The notes beneath the pieces are model-generated. The model worked only from the letters and a program-made list of their open reading frames with translations. It was not told where the DNA came from and made no database searches. Both the position numbers and the translations under genes were made by a program. A stretch of DNA of 64,000 bases from Tetranychus cinnabarinus (taxonomy: Eukaryota > Arthropoda > Arachnida > Trombidiformes > Tetranychidae), in the NCBI GenBank assembly GCA_022266195.1, contig WHVY01000002.1:14895001-14959000 (forward strand), given 5' to 3'. Numbering within the stretch: the first letter of the stretch is position 1; the number at the start of each line of letters is the position of its first letter. Shown here one piece after another: positions 12,752 to 26,696 of the stretch.

Positions 12752-15700
12752 TTACAATTTATCACAACTAATTGATCTTTTCATTATAAGAGCGTATTCA
12801 GCGTCATTTTGAATGTAATGATCAGGATTCGGTGAGCATTTATCATTTGATGAACCATTAATAACAATACGTGAAGTTTTATTATTGCTAATTGTTGATT
12901 TGACTGAATCTTCTGGCATTAAATTTACATAATCACCTTCATCTAAATCAGTTGTGATGCAGTTTTTTACAATGGAAAGGCATCCATTGGAATTGTTTGC
13001 ATCATTTCCGTGGACTTTGTTGTCTTTCCTATTTGAGTAAATATTTATTAAATGATGTTTTGCTTTTTGATTAACATAATCAACTTTGTCATCGAGCGAA
13101 TTGCTCTCTGGTAAATCACAAATTTCCGAGTATGGCGATTCATTGGAAGATTCAGATCCTGATTCTTGTTTGTTTACTTCAAATGATATTGATCCACTAA
13201 CAGTTGGTCCACTTGATAATGAGCTATAACTTCCTTCACTTGATGAAGATGATTGAGAAAATTTTTCCAATTTAACAGATTTACGAGAGTTAACAATATT
13301 ACCCAAATTACCGGTAAACATTGATCTAATTACTGAAGTTAAACGTGAAACTTGAGGATGGATGCGAGGAAGCTTTTCATTTACAGTTTTACCATCAACT
13401 GTTGAAATTATTTTACGATCATAGCCAATCTCGATGAGTCCATTATTTGTGATTGTTACTTGCTCATAATTATGAGTAGACGAATCATTATCATTGTTGA
13501 CATTGCCATTAACAATTACAGGAATTTCATAATGGTTTTCCTCTTTATCTTCAGCCTTTAGGCCAAACAACTCTTCTCTTGAGACAAAAATGGGATCTTC
13601 ATATAATGGATCAACAATTGTAACAGGAATGGCGAGAGTTTCAATAGAACCATCTGAAAGGTTGAAAGTTAATTGTTTACCATCACAATTGAATCGACCA
13701 CGTCGAGGTGGCTTAATTATTGACTGTCCATTCCTCATTTCATCTGAAATAATTATCAACCCGTTTTCTTGAGGTAATATAGTAACTGAATCCATTGGGT
13801 TCAAAGTGACCATTGAATTTGCTTCTTTTTTCGCTTGCAGTGAATTGCTCAAAGCTTCATTCGGTTTATTCATTTTGTGAGTCTCAAAACTAAATTCATT
13901 CATTTTGGGCTGCGCTATTTGATTGTTGTAATGATTATTTGGCTTTGGATTTTGCTTGCCATTTGTTGAATGATTAGTGCCAAAAGTAACACCGTTTTGA
14001 TTAGCTGACTCTCGTTGGTTGGGACGAGCGCCTCTAGGTAATGTTGGAGGTTTAGGTGAAGATGGACGTTGATAATGACGAAAATTAGTATTGCTGACAG
14101 TACTTAATTGTTCAAACTGGCTTGAGGTTGTTGAATTGGTTACTGGTTTATCTGGTGAACCGTTGGCTGTAACAGTTAAAATGGATCCTGATGTAGTATT
14201 GGTTGGTTGTGAAGGATTTGATTTTGGCATTGATAAGGACGACGAGGATGTCGACTGTGTTGGAAGAGACGTGACTGCATTAATATTTGAATTAGCAGTT
14301 TGTCCGTCAAATGTTACTTTATTAGGTGAGAATGTTTGTTGGCAAGGATTTGATTGTTTACAATTTGATACTTCTGTCTTTTCATTTGTTGACATTACAG
14401 TTGAACAGGAAGAAGACGAAGTAGTCACGGTAGTTGATGCTGGTACAGACGATGAAGTGGCTGATAGCTCGATAGGTGAGGAACGAGGAACTGGAAAAAC
14501 ACCATTTGGCGAAGTTGTCTTTAAACTTGTTACATGACTTGCTACACATTTAAAAATGGCCGAACCATCTGAGGTAATAAACGAAAATAAACCTTCTCCA
14601 GTTAAACATTTTCGCCCCGCTTCTAGACTAAAGCCATCCTTAGTACAACCATAGCGACGTATATGACGATACGGCCAAGTCCACAAAATTTTTCCTTGTC
14701 GAGTGTCTGGTAATTTTTCAGCCAGTGATATAGACACAGAAGTCAAGACTAAATAGTAATCTGTTGCTGCTAATTTACATCTAATTGTAGCCTCAGAAAT
14801 TACTAACTTAACATTATACAAATCAGGAGCATCAACCGAAGAGTAAAGCATATTTTCCTCTTGTTGAGGAATCGACTGATTGTTACTATTAGCTGTAAGT
14901 ACACAGACGTGATTAATTGAGGCATCTTTATCCATTCTGGGATGATGGTGATTATGGCAATTGGTTAATGGCTTGTCTTTATTTGGACCATTAACAGTTA
15001 CCGTTACAGCTTCTGGTATTGATTTACAATTAATAACTCCTGGTGACTTTGCTGGTGCATTACTTATGGCTCTAGATGGCGAGTTGTTATCGATCGCAAA
15101 TGCGACTGATCTCAGTGCTTCTAACCACAACTGCATTTGTTGATAAGTTTCCGCTGAAAATAAATGAACAGCTTCTCGAGTTCGTATCTGTAAACAAGCA
15201 GAACAAAAAAATGTTAGATTCGGTGTTAAAGGAATGAAAGTCAAGGTGAAAAGACGATTGTATTAATAATAAAGTCAATTTAATCTGGTAACATTAGCTT
15301 TATCCGACTAACTGCAAATGATCAAAGTGAGCTAATTTTGTTACAATCAAGCAATCATTATCATCATGAAAAGTTGAAAGTCAGCACGACAAAATGAAAT
15401 GAAATTGAATTGATATTGAAAAAGTATAAATGTAAATACATTCAAACCAATCAAAGATTATTTGTAAACTCATTTTTTTATGCTACTCTTGGATTAAATT
15501 TTTTTGTGATTCCAATCAATTCATTTCTCATTCATTATATCATGATCAATGAAATTCCTTGTCAAGGTTTTACACAATTTTTCTTTACTATACAATAATG
15601 AGCTAAAATTTTCTTACTCTCAATAAATGTGTTTATCCATCAACATTCAAAGTCCAATAATATTATCATTATTGTATTTTATATTAACATATAATCCACC

Positions 15701-18700
15701 TTCAATTGTTGTCTACAATTTAGTCATCAAACTATCCAAACCTCGCCTAAATTCACCTAATTTCAAATCAATCATGGTCAATGTTTGATTTGAAATTGTG
15801 ATGAAAAGCAGATCTGTTTACGTCTTTTCCCCATTGCAAATATTATGTAAAAATGTAAAACTCTGTAGATGGTCAACTTACCTCAAATACATTTGATTGC
15901 TGTTTGTGAGTTGTAATTGAAACCTTGTGACACTCGTTGAGAGCAATTATCTTGATTAATGTGTTGGACTTTTTTAAATGTGACTCTTGACTATCAAACA
16001 ACTCTAACCGCTGAATGCCACTTGAACTGCGTTTATAGAGAGCGAAATATTTTTTACTCCAAGACTGGACACCAAGAGAATCGACAGGTTAGATGAGGTA
16101 AAATGAAATACAGAAGGAAATTAGGGGAAAAAAGTAATCATTAAAATTAATTGAAATCAAGATTGTTAAACAGTAGAAAGTGTTTACTCAAATAATGACA
16201 TTACGCTTTGTTGACATTTAAAGGTGTTCAGAAAGGTTAACCTTTTCAGGCATCGGGTTTGAATGGTCATTTTGAAGCAAGAAAAACACATTAACTCAAG
16301 GAAATGTCCATTTGATAATGAATACAGCTTTCTTGTTTATTGATTACTGACCAAGTTATGAGAGAAAACGGTAAAAATGAAATTCCATCAATTTTTCAAT
16401 TGTAATGATTCAATCTGCACTAATCATCAAGAAATTAATTTTGCACTTGACCTGTCTTTTATTGAAATTGTTTCCGTTGCAAGATTATTATTGAAATGAT
16501 TGAGCTAATTGTCATTTCACAATCAAAGTGAAAGTCACAAGTAAAAGTCAAAGGAATCAAAGTAAATATTGAAATTGTTCAGATATTTTGGGCCTACTCT
16601 TGACTCGCTCATTTGTTATCTTGAATTTGCTGTTAAATTGTTTAACCAAAAATGTTCAATTATCATTATAATCTGTCTGAAGGTGTTTCTTGTCAGGTTT
16701 CATGGTTACATGTGTGAGAGCAATGATGAAACAAGAGTATCAGTTTCATTCACTGGAACAACAAAAGATGTTGAATTACAAGCATTTGCATTCATCAAAT
16801 GTTACCTGTTCATTTATCAAATGAAAAGCGGAAATGTTTCATTGAGATAAAGCAAAAAAGGTTAACAATGTTTTCCTTTAAATATGGTTATGATTAATGA
16901 CATTTAACAAAACGATGATGAGGCTAGACTAACACCTTAAAAACATTAGACTTTTAATCAATGATTTTGATTATCTCCTTCACTCTACATTATACTTCAT
17001 TATCATCATCATCATGGAAAAGCTGGAAATATCTGATCTACAGAATCACGGATTAGAAGGTGAATAAAAAGGTTGAGATTTTTAATGAATGTAACAAAAA
17101 TGGTTAAAACAAAAGCAAACCTATTATTATGATTATTGTTCACAGTCACGTAAAAATGGAAATGTGTTGTTGTTGTAAAAATGAAACCTTTTCTTGTTGT
17201 TCATCATTTCATTCACCAATGATTCCAGAGTCAGATAAGCAATGAATTTAAAATTAAAGCAACGATTAATTGTTGAAGCTTCCCTGTTAATCATTATTAA
17301 TTAGAGCGTGAATAAGACGTGCAATGTTGATCTTGATTAACTTAGGAATAGGAAGAAACATGTTTACTCTGATGGTTTTTATGGATAAATATGAAGATGT
17401 TGTGATTATTTATGCGCTCTTGTCACTCATTTAAATTGCTTGATTGATTTACATTTCAACTAATCAATGATTTAAATTGTAAACTTGAAGCTTCCAGTTG
17501 ACTGTTAATCACGTATTCAATGTTGATTTCAACAATTTGATGATCTCATTTGATTGTTTACTAATTAATAAAATCAATCAAATTTACAGCTAATCATTGT
17601 TTTGTTTATTGGGTTGATTTTGTCTGAGCAACAACACCATAAAAACAATGAAATAACATCTTTCCTTGATTAATAAATCAATTTTTTCCTTATTTTTCTC
17701 ACTAATCGTGATTGATTATCTTTAAATTTTCATCGTATTCACTTTAATTGATTTGCACAATTGAACTAATTTTCAATTAATCAATCTGAGCACGTTTAGG
17801 CTAATCAAAGTGTTTCATCTTTTCACTGACAATTTAACAATGTTTACCAGTAGTTGATGGATTGTTTCATTATGATTAACAGATTAATAAAGGATAAGGA
17901 AATCTGGTTTAAGATTAAGATTCCAATCCGTATTCAGGTTAACTTTGAAAGATTGAACATTAAAGTTAATTATTTTAATTTGGAGTAAAAATATTGATAA
18001 TTAGTTGATATTTTTACGACAACATCATCTTTAGTTGATGAACATCAGTGAAAAGCTTCAACTCATTTGGCATCAATTGTTGAATATCTTGAGAAACAAA
18101 AGTGTTTAATTGCTGCTCATAACAATGATGATATCAGATAATCAGTTAATTGTTGCATTCAAAATCAGTGTTAACTATTCACTGAGAAGGCGATAAAATT
18201 AATGAATAATTTATTTACACAATTTGGGAAAATATTCAACAAATGAGATCAAATGATTTAATCTATTTCGTGAACAACAGAGTCATTAGCTTGAGATGAA
18301 AATTAATCATTTGATGAACAGTTATTAGCATATAAATTGCTCGTTTGATCATAAATCTTGGATAATCTCTTTAACAATTAAACAAGATTGTCTAATAACT
18401 CGTTAAACTCGTTGAAGAGTTGGCATAATTTGAGAGTGAAATTAGTTCTTTGGATCATTTTGAAAACATTTTTTGAAATATTTCAATGAATCCATTTTTT
18501 AGCCTTTTTCTTGGCGTTTTCAATCGGAATAAATATCAACATGAAGTTTCAACCTTTCCATCAGTGATCATTTCAACACTTAGTGACTGACAAGTGTGAG
18601 TAATGGAAGTGAAATTTTTGTGTTTTAATGTTGATTTAGCTTGAAATTGAGATCTCAAGTTGAACCTGAATATTCAATGTTAATGGGTTCATTAGAGTAA

Positions 18701-21700
18701 AATGGAAAGCTTTTATTGAATTGACAAATGGATAGATTGTGATGAAGATTAAAGCAATTTTAACGCTTAATTGATCAACGATCAACTGATAACGAGTCCA
18801 GTTTATGTCAGTTGGTTCGATCGATTTGGCTTGTAATCGTTTATCACAAACAGTGCCATCAGCAGCATCAATTGTTGATTCATTGAATCAGTCAAAAGTG
18901 ATCTGATAAGTTTTGACGCTAGTTGAGGGAATGAAGCGTGTTATGAGGCAAGAAAATAGCTGTTCATCAGATTTTCAGGAAAACTCTTCAATCATCTCAA
19001 ATACTGTTTCTCGTTTAAAAGTTGATTGTTAGCTAATTTTCAAATACTAATGTTAATCATTTAGATTGAAACATTTACCGATCGTACAAAGGCAAACACA
19101 ATGGACTGAGGCTTGAAAGGTTGTTGATCGGACTCAATTTGGATCAATCGAAATAAATTTAACCATTTTAAACAAACAAATGAAACCATTAACTTATCAT
19201 TTCTAATTTGATAAAAAATCTTCCGTTTAATTTGCATAATTATCATAATTATCGGAAATAGTTTAGTAGCAATTAAGAGGCTTTTCATTTGAAAAGGCAA
19301 TATTTATATCAAACTAATGGAAGCCATTTGATTTTACTTTTACTGGTTAAGTTTAAAAGTGAAGGTAAGATTAATTTTGGGATAAAAAAAGGTGAATCAA
19401 AGTGAAACAAGAGGAAAGATTAAAGGTTGATCATTAAAGTAAATGAAGATGATTAGTGTGATTAGTGTTAATTATAAGATTATATTATTGACAAGAGGCC
19501 GTGAGAAAAGGCCTGCAGGGTGAGTTGAAACCAGGAATTGGTAAAATAACTTTCAGTTAGACAAATAAAGCTAATTGGATTTGTAGAGAATCCAATTTAA
19601 CATGAAAATTCAACAATTAATCATCGACTTCATCATTACCATTTCAATTTCATTGAAAAATCTAAAATTGCATTGAATTTTGAATGAAAAAAACATTTAC
19701 AATTGGCTAAAAATTGAATGGCAAAAGTACCCAAAATGATATCAACACACGATACTGGTTTTGTTGGGAAATTTAAATTTGAATCACAATTTGAATGGAA
19801 AATTTAAATTTCCGGATTTGTCATTAAAACTGAATCACTATTAATGGAACAATCGTTTGAAATTTGATTATAAACACAATCTATTCATGACAATGTTTGA
19901 GGTCAACGGTAATAACAATAACACATTATCAATTGGATTAACTCTAGACAAGTTCAATGATGAGCCTCAATTTAATAATCAAATTGAACAATTTATATTT
20001 TAAAATAGCAACAAATGAACTCAGCATTTGAATTAATAACAATTGGCTTTAATCAAAATGAGATTGAACCATTCATTAAACGTTAACAAATTGAAAGCCT
20101 ACAATGAGTTTGGGTTAATTTGATTATGAAAATGATCAGGTTGGTAATGGTGTTGCTGATGATTATAATGATGGATTTAATTGTATTTTCATTTCAACAC
20201 ATTTCAGTGTTGATTAGCTTATAAATGATTAACCATTAAGTGAATTTCATTAAAACAATGAATTGACTTGAACAGGATAAATACTGAATGATACTCTGGA
20301 TTAGAAAGCATTTAGTGTTGATTACTTTTAAACCTTTTCAAATTGTTGCTTACAAATGGGTTTGAAAGTTGATGAATAAAAGGCAATCACAGGCTTTCAG
20401 TTAATCAAGGTAAATCAATTTCACCTCAAGGCAATGGTTAACCTGGTCAAGACAATTGATTAATGAGTTAAGAGACTCAAAACGTAAAACCTTTTTCCTC
20501 TAACAGTTAGTTGATTGATAACTTTGTATTGTAATATCATTTGATTGCTTTTACTTTTCACCAGATTCAGGTTGAAAAGAGTTGAAAAACCGCAAACAGA
20601 GTAAATAGTAAATTTTGATTCTCAAAAATATTGTTAATCACAATAATCATCACTTGATAATTTGATTCCAAAATTGCTTTATTTCGTTATTGGGAAAAGG
20701 ATTAATAACAATCAATTGAATTTTGGTAACAATGTGAAAGTGCAAGTTGATAGTCAAGGTTAATTGTTGCTATTTAATAGTTGATTAACTTCTTCTCACG
20801 TTTGTATTTTATTAATGATAGCCTCAATTGTCTATTGATTGTTGTGTTTATTGTTGAGGCTAATAGGCATAAATAACATTGATCATGAAAATATTACAAT
20901 ACATTTGTAAATCAGTAAACATGTAAACATGATTGATCAATTTAAACATTTAATCACGTAATTAAACTTGGAAAGAATGGAAATTTTAATTGTAATTCAG
21001 TAGCAATTAAAGCTTTCAATTTTAAGGGAATCAAGTTAATCCATTTTTTCCTGATTATCCATGAAATATCTGGTTATCTGTGATTTTTGTTTTTCAATTG
21101 ATTGAAGGTTTCCTTGAAAGATGTGTGTGTTGTTAATAGTGATTTGACTCTTATGTTAAACTGTCATTATATTTAGTTTAATGACAGTGCGTTGCTGATT
21201 AACTTGTAATCAGTGTTGAAAACGTGCTGATTATGATGGCGATGATGATGGTTTCTGAGACAAGAAGCTTCATGATTATAACGATCATCAGCATTTTTTT
21301 ATGGTAAAATACCTTGAAAGGAGACAAAAGTGTTTTTCATGTTGATGATCATGCTGATGTTAATGGACAACTTGTTGCTAGTTAGTTAATAGTGAAAGGC
21401 AATTGTAATAATGGTAATTGGTAAAGAGAGAGGGTCAATTACAGGTATTACAATTGGAGACAAAAAATTATCAACAGAATTGTTTTGTTCTGTTTAGTGT
21501 GGTGTGTGTGTGTCTTAATTTAGTTTATATTTTGTTTTTTTTGTTATTCAACTTGTTGGTGCATTGTGAATCAGGTTAAGTTATTCATGGTTACTACAAT
21601 TACAATTTCAAATTGTGACTATCTATTCACTTTGTCTCATCTTCATCAACAACAAAACTATCATTATCAGCCCATCAGCTTCTTTATTTAGAAACCTTTT

Positions 21701-24700
21701 AACACAATTTATTGCTCTTGTTTTCATTTTCAACGATTAATCTCATTTCAAAAGTTATGCAAAGGCGACTTTCATAGGAATTTCATCCTGTCATCTTGAT
21801 CAGAAATCATCATTTCCAAAAGGCGTTCAAATCATACAATCATTCCTCCGTAATTTCAAACCCACATTTCATCAAGTATATGTCTGGTCGACCTGGCTTC
21901 ACACGATCATTCATATAGCCTCTACACCATCAATTCAGCGGCTCATTGTTTCAACGAGAAGAGTCATTGGCTCCAAAGGAAACTTCTGCTGAGTTCATAG
22001 GGAAGTAAGTCACTACCGATATCAGATCAACAATAAACTGGTAAAGGCGTTTTAAAATATTAAAATATTTGGAAGTGTTCCAATTGCTTCGAATAAAAAT
22101 CAATCGTTTCATCGCAAAACAACCAGCTTCTATGGTTATCTAATTATCTCAAAATCTTTCAGGTCGCTGAGGTAAGCTAGAAAAAAATATGAAAAATCAA
22201 TGTTTCTACATGTTAGTATGGTAATGAGTGAAACTAAAGGCTCATCGCTATGGACTCACACCAGTGCTTATCTCATTGATTTATGTCTACCAACAGTAGA
22301 CGTTAATGGACAATAAATGGCGTTTCACAAACATTCGTGCGAATCAAAAGACATGGAACTCTATTGTTAGTTTGTAAGCTTGAATGGCACGCTAATAATA
22401 GAAATTGTTTCGGAGCGATTGGAAAACTTTCCTTGTGAGTTATCAATGAATCTCAAAAGCAATTTACAATTGGCAGATTCGGGAAAAGCAACATTAAGAA
22501 GCAAACAAATCACTCAATTTTCACTGAAACAACCTTTGCTAAAAGTAATACTTTGTGTTGACCAGAATTGATAACTGTTTGTTTTGATCAGCCAACTGAT
22601 CCTATCAACATCACTAAAGGTGAACTTATCTATTAACAGAATCGTATCTTTTATCAACCTTTATCAGACACACTTCCTGATGGTTCAACAATGAGCTGAA
22701 TATTTCATGGTTTTTGTTAATCAAATACAAAATGATCAACATCAATCTGGACTCTTTTTTTGATACCTAATTATCGTCATTATTGTTGTTGACCGTATGA
22801 TTATCATTATGATTATTGTTGAGTTAAGGTGCTTCCGCCTTTGACATTTTTTTTGCCACCAAATATTGATGTTCTTGTCGTTAATGTTTTCGCCTTTTGA
22901 GGCCAACCAAACAAAATCAAGAGCTTGTCAACACAATCAACAAGCATGTTGTTTGGAATCATTCATGAAAACACTTTTCCTGCACACAATTGAACATTAT
23001 TCATTCTTTACCATTAATATTATTATTATCATTATTTTTATTGTAAACCTTTCTTTACCAGTTGCTAAACAAAACTAAATTTGATAAGCAAAAAATGCCT
23101 TAAAGGACAACGTGATTCAGGTCAAATGTTTACCGGTTCAACCAAAATGTAATTTTAAATCATTTCATTTAATTTGTTTTTTTTCTGGTAAAAGCAAAAT
23201 TCCTTAAATACAATTTATCATCATTATCATCATCTGGTTTCTACTTATGTGAACATTAACCTTGTAAACATTGAATTTGTACATATTACCAGATGATTCA
23301 GAGTAAAGGTAAAGGTTAATTTAAAACAATTAAAATGCTCACCTCAACAATCAACATAATTCTTGGATAATTTAATAATTTGATAAACAGTTACAATGAT
23401 ATCTCATGACATGGACTGTTGAATATGTGGTTGACAAATTGGTCAAGTTGGTTGTTTTTACAAGCAAAGTATCAAAGATGTCATTGAAAGGCTCTTGTTA
23501 ACCAATCCATCATCTGAATTATTTCATGAAAAAAAAGTTATCGAAAGGTAAAAAGTGTATGAAAAAAGGTTAATTGTGATAGTTAACTGCAATGATTGAT
23601 GATGGAATGGTAATTGTCATTGTCTTTAAATTGGGTTTAGCTTTTGCTCTCAACCCAAAAGTTATGCCAAAAATTGTCTCACTTTTTGAGTTATTCAATT
23701 ATCGGCTATTTACAGCAATCAACAAATTATGGGGTTAGAGTTTCATTGTTTAACTTGATTAGTGAAAAAATGGTCAGTATTTTTGTCTACCAACCAATGA
23801 ACCAAGGAATCATGTTAACATGATACAAAATGTCTGGTTTTTTTAAGATTATTTTGCTGGTTCCTTTTGATGTTTAATGATAGTTTGGATGCAACAAGTT
23901 TAATTAGTGAAAATATTGTGGGTTTATTCATAATATCATTGATACGGGACTTTGAATTTGATTGAGAAAATGCAAATTCTTATGTTAATTAACGAATAGA
24001 CGTCATTATTTTATCATTAAATTGTGAATAGTAATAGTATCATGTTGAATGGAAATGAAGATAAAATTATTGATTGGTATCATTATATTTGATGTATTTG
24101 ATTGATAGATCTTTTCGCATTTTCATTCTATCAGAAAAATTCCTATCATCAAATCTAATTTTCACCCTAAAATTAAGGTGCAATTTAAGCCACAATTTGG
24201 GTCATAATGGATTGACCAGTGTCTTTAGCCTTTTACCTTTTTAAGCTCAACAGTTGAAAGTATTTTCCCTTTCCTCTCAATATTGGCTTATTGGTCATGA
24301 ATTTGATTGAGCACATTTAATGTACAATCAAAACAGCAAGATGTAACCGTAAAAATGCCAATTTAATGATTGATTAAAATCTAATAATAATGATGGACGG
24401 TAAGGACAAAGAAAAGGTAAATATTGAATTACTGCCCATTGGCTTGTAACTTCAATAGCGACCCACAGATTGTTACAGTTTTAGTGGTTTTACATTATAA
24501 CAGATTGGACAAGCTTTCAATTTGGATTAACCTTCAAATTGTCAACAAATAAAGGTTGATAAACAATTATTCTTAATCAATTTGACTGAGGATAATCTAA
24601 TTGTTTCAAGTGCGTAGGATTAAATCATTAATAAAATTTTTTGATTTCTGTTTCTCAACCTTATTTGGATTGATCATTATTGAAATTGGTTCGATGAAAA

Positions 24701-25387
24701 GGGCAAGCCTGCAAATGGGAAAAAGGACTCCTTTTAAGTTCAATTTGAATTTGTTTGTTTCAACCAATTTAAATCATATGATTACAATTTATGGCTGAAA
24801 AAAATTGAATTTCATAGTTTCGATTCATTTATTTTTGGCTCAGATTTCACTGTGTTGCACCAGATATTCAATTAGAACGGTCAAAGATTTACAAAGATTG
24901 CAATGAATTATTAACAAGATAAGAGGATAAAATAGTTAAAATCTGGTGTTAATGATATAAGATGGGAATAATGATGAAGTTAATGAATTGCCGAGCCTTT
25001 GTATAGATGATATTTGTTGAAATGTTTGGTGCTTTTGGTATGTTCAAGCAATATTAAGGCGAAAAGAGAAATGATATAAATTGATGTTGACAGATGATGA
25101 GATATCAAGCAGAGAAGGTAAACTACAGCATGGAAACTTGATCCTTAATGGCTTAATAATAAGTTATTATTAATAACAATAATCATATCACAATTAAAAT
25201 GGAAAGGTAAAGCGAGCATGTTTAAAGTTTATAGTGACCACCAACAAAATGTCAACAAAGTTGATAAATGCGAGAATAAGATTGAATATAAAATAATTGG
25301 ACTTACCTGCTTTAATTTGAGAAAAGATTGACTTGGAATGTAAAGGTAACCAGAAATGACAATATCATCTGAATCCTTGTTATCCAT
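12752..25387 (-). CDS. Dok: Dok-family adaptor (PH + IRS-type PTB domains)
   Basis: Docking adaptor that binds activated tyrosine kinases at the membrane and, when phosphorylated, recruits SH2 proteins. Coding exons: 25387-25307 (27 codons, ATG start), 16064-15882 (61 codons), 15187-12752 (811 codons plus stop), all joined in phase 0 with GTAAGT donors, giving 899 residues. The PH domain spans roughly residues 10-115: GYLYIP in exon 1, SKKYFALYKR in exon 2 and the closing W-x2-A helix in exon 3. The IRS-type PTB domain lies around 211-309. The tail is long, Ser/Thr/Asn-rich and disordered. It carries tyrosine motifs YQRP (460), YEDP (617), YEIP (641), YSEI (774), YVNQ (792), YVNL (841) and YALI (886), plus proline-rich PKPPTLPR near 466. 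YxxP and YxN suit RasGAP/Crk/Abl-type and Grb2-type SH2 domains. Exon 1 is assigned by splice phase and PH sequence; the family call is firm. Confidence 0.9.
16065..25306 (-). other. Dok intron 1 (9.2 kb)
   Basis: The longest intron in the window, mostly AT-rich with many Ser/Asn-less short frames and frequent TTGATT/AATCAA words. I find no nested gene. Around 21760-22620 the sequence becomes more complex and less AT-rich, with splice-like signals on the plus strand; this is described in the findings. Large first introns often hold enhancers, but no specific element can be named here. Confidence 0.7.
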
Positions 25388-26029
25388 TTTGTCAGTGGTA
25401 AACACTTGGTTGAATTAATTTCAATTTAATCCAAAATAAATCCGTTATTGGATGGAAACAGTTAATAGATGAAATATCAAGCAAAAAGGGTAAAAATGGG
25501 TTCAACTTTGAGAGGTTCAAAAAAATGGTGAAACGAAAAACAAATTAGTCAAAAAGGTTAAATTATTCCATTGATTGTGGCTTCCAATTAATGTAAGATG
25601 AAAGGTTATGTTGGAAAATTGATAAGAAACAAAAACCAGATGGCAAAAGGGATTAATAGAAGGTTAACAAGGTCTAAGGTTAAAGTAGAGATGGTTATCA
25701 CAATAAAGACAATGGATGAAACCAGAGACACATTAGAAGAGTTGGTAAAAATTGAACCTGATGGCGGTTAAAAGAATAAACTTGACAGTCATTGTGGTGA
25801 ATTTGTTTCTAATGTTTCTTGAATTTTGTTATCTTTGTTATCGTTTTCTTAAGCTGGTGTTTATTGTCTGTTGATTTAAAGTGATGAGTAACGGGTTTAT
25901 AAATTTCAACAAAAGTTACTGCAACAAGTTAACAGTTTTCAGGAATCAAATGAGAAGAGAAAAGGTAAAACATTTCACTGTAAACGCTGACCAAACCAGT
26001 TTCAATCTATTCCATGCCTTTTTCACATT

Positions 26030-26165
26030 CACAATTCATCTTCATTCTCTTCATTCTCCTTTTCTCTCTCTTTCTAGATCACTTCATCTTATTTCCCTTT
26101 TTTCACCCTTCTTCCATTCCTCCCACCTTTCCTCCTACCCACCCACCTCTACTCCACCCTGACAC
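26030..26165 (+). repeat. Pyrimidine-rich (CT) tract
   Basis: Over 130 bases dominated by C and T on the plus strand, with TTCATTCTC and TTTCTCTC runs. It lies about 650 bp upstream of the Dok start, on the opposite strand. It could be a promoter-associated polypurine/polypyrimidine tract, but no function can be read from it. Confidence 0.6.
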
Positions 26166-26531
26166 TCTCTTTTTTTAAATTGTGCTCATAAAACAACAAC
26201 AGTAACTACCATTCATTTACTATTCATCAACGGCAGTAAAAAAAAGGTTGAAGACTTTGCTGATTAACTTTACGTATCAGTGAATCACAGATTCGTTTAC
26301 CATGCATGGTTAACATGGATCATTTTATGCCAAACTATCCATTCTTTTAATTTCCTTTTCTTCGTCGTCTTAATTTTTCTTTTCTTCACTCGGACTTATT
26401 ACCATCTGAACTTGACCTGATTGTGTTATTACAAGGTAAATATCTGCATCAAGTTGTCATGAAGTTACAAGATTATTGCAACATTATTGATTGATTAACG
26501 TATTTTCTCGGAACCAATTAAAGGATACACA

Positions 26532-26696
26532 ATGACTATTGAACCCAGTTTGAATCAATATTGTTCACCTGTTGGGTTAATCTTGACAAATCAACCAGAT
26601 CTAAGCAATTCAGAAGCTTTGATATGGTTCCAACGGATAAAGATGGATTACAAAGAGATGAATACCTATGATGGGAAGAAAGTTAACAACTTGTAA
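26532..26696 (+). CDS. Possible small protein of 54 residues
   Basis: ATG at 26532 to TAA at 26694-26696 gives 54 codons with a balanced composition (Trp, Cys, Pro and charged residues present), unlike the Phe/Ile/Asn-rich random frames nearby. It has no signal peptide, membrane segment or recognised domain. An AG about 7 bases before the ATG could act as a splice acceptor, so it might be an exon. It could equally be chance. Confidence 0.22.
   Translation: MTIEPSLNQYCSPVGLILTNQPDLSNSEALIWFQRIKMDYKEMNTYDGKKVNNL

Noticed and set aside
14091..14537. 148-codon plus-strand open frame
   Set aside because: Lies opposite the Dok PTB-to-tail coding exon; its Val/Asp-rich composition is a by-product of the Ser/Thr-rich sense strand.
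22150..22180. Nine-base microexon-like CTTTCAG...GTAAGC arrangement
   Set aside because: Interesting only with flanking exons, none of which are convincing on the plus strand; kept as part of the patch finding only.
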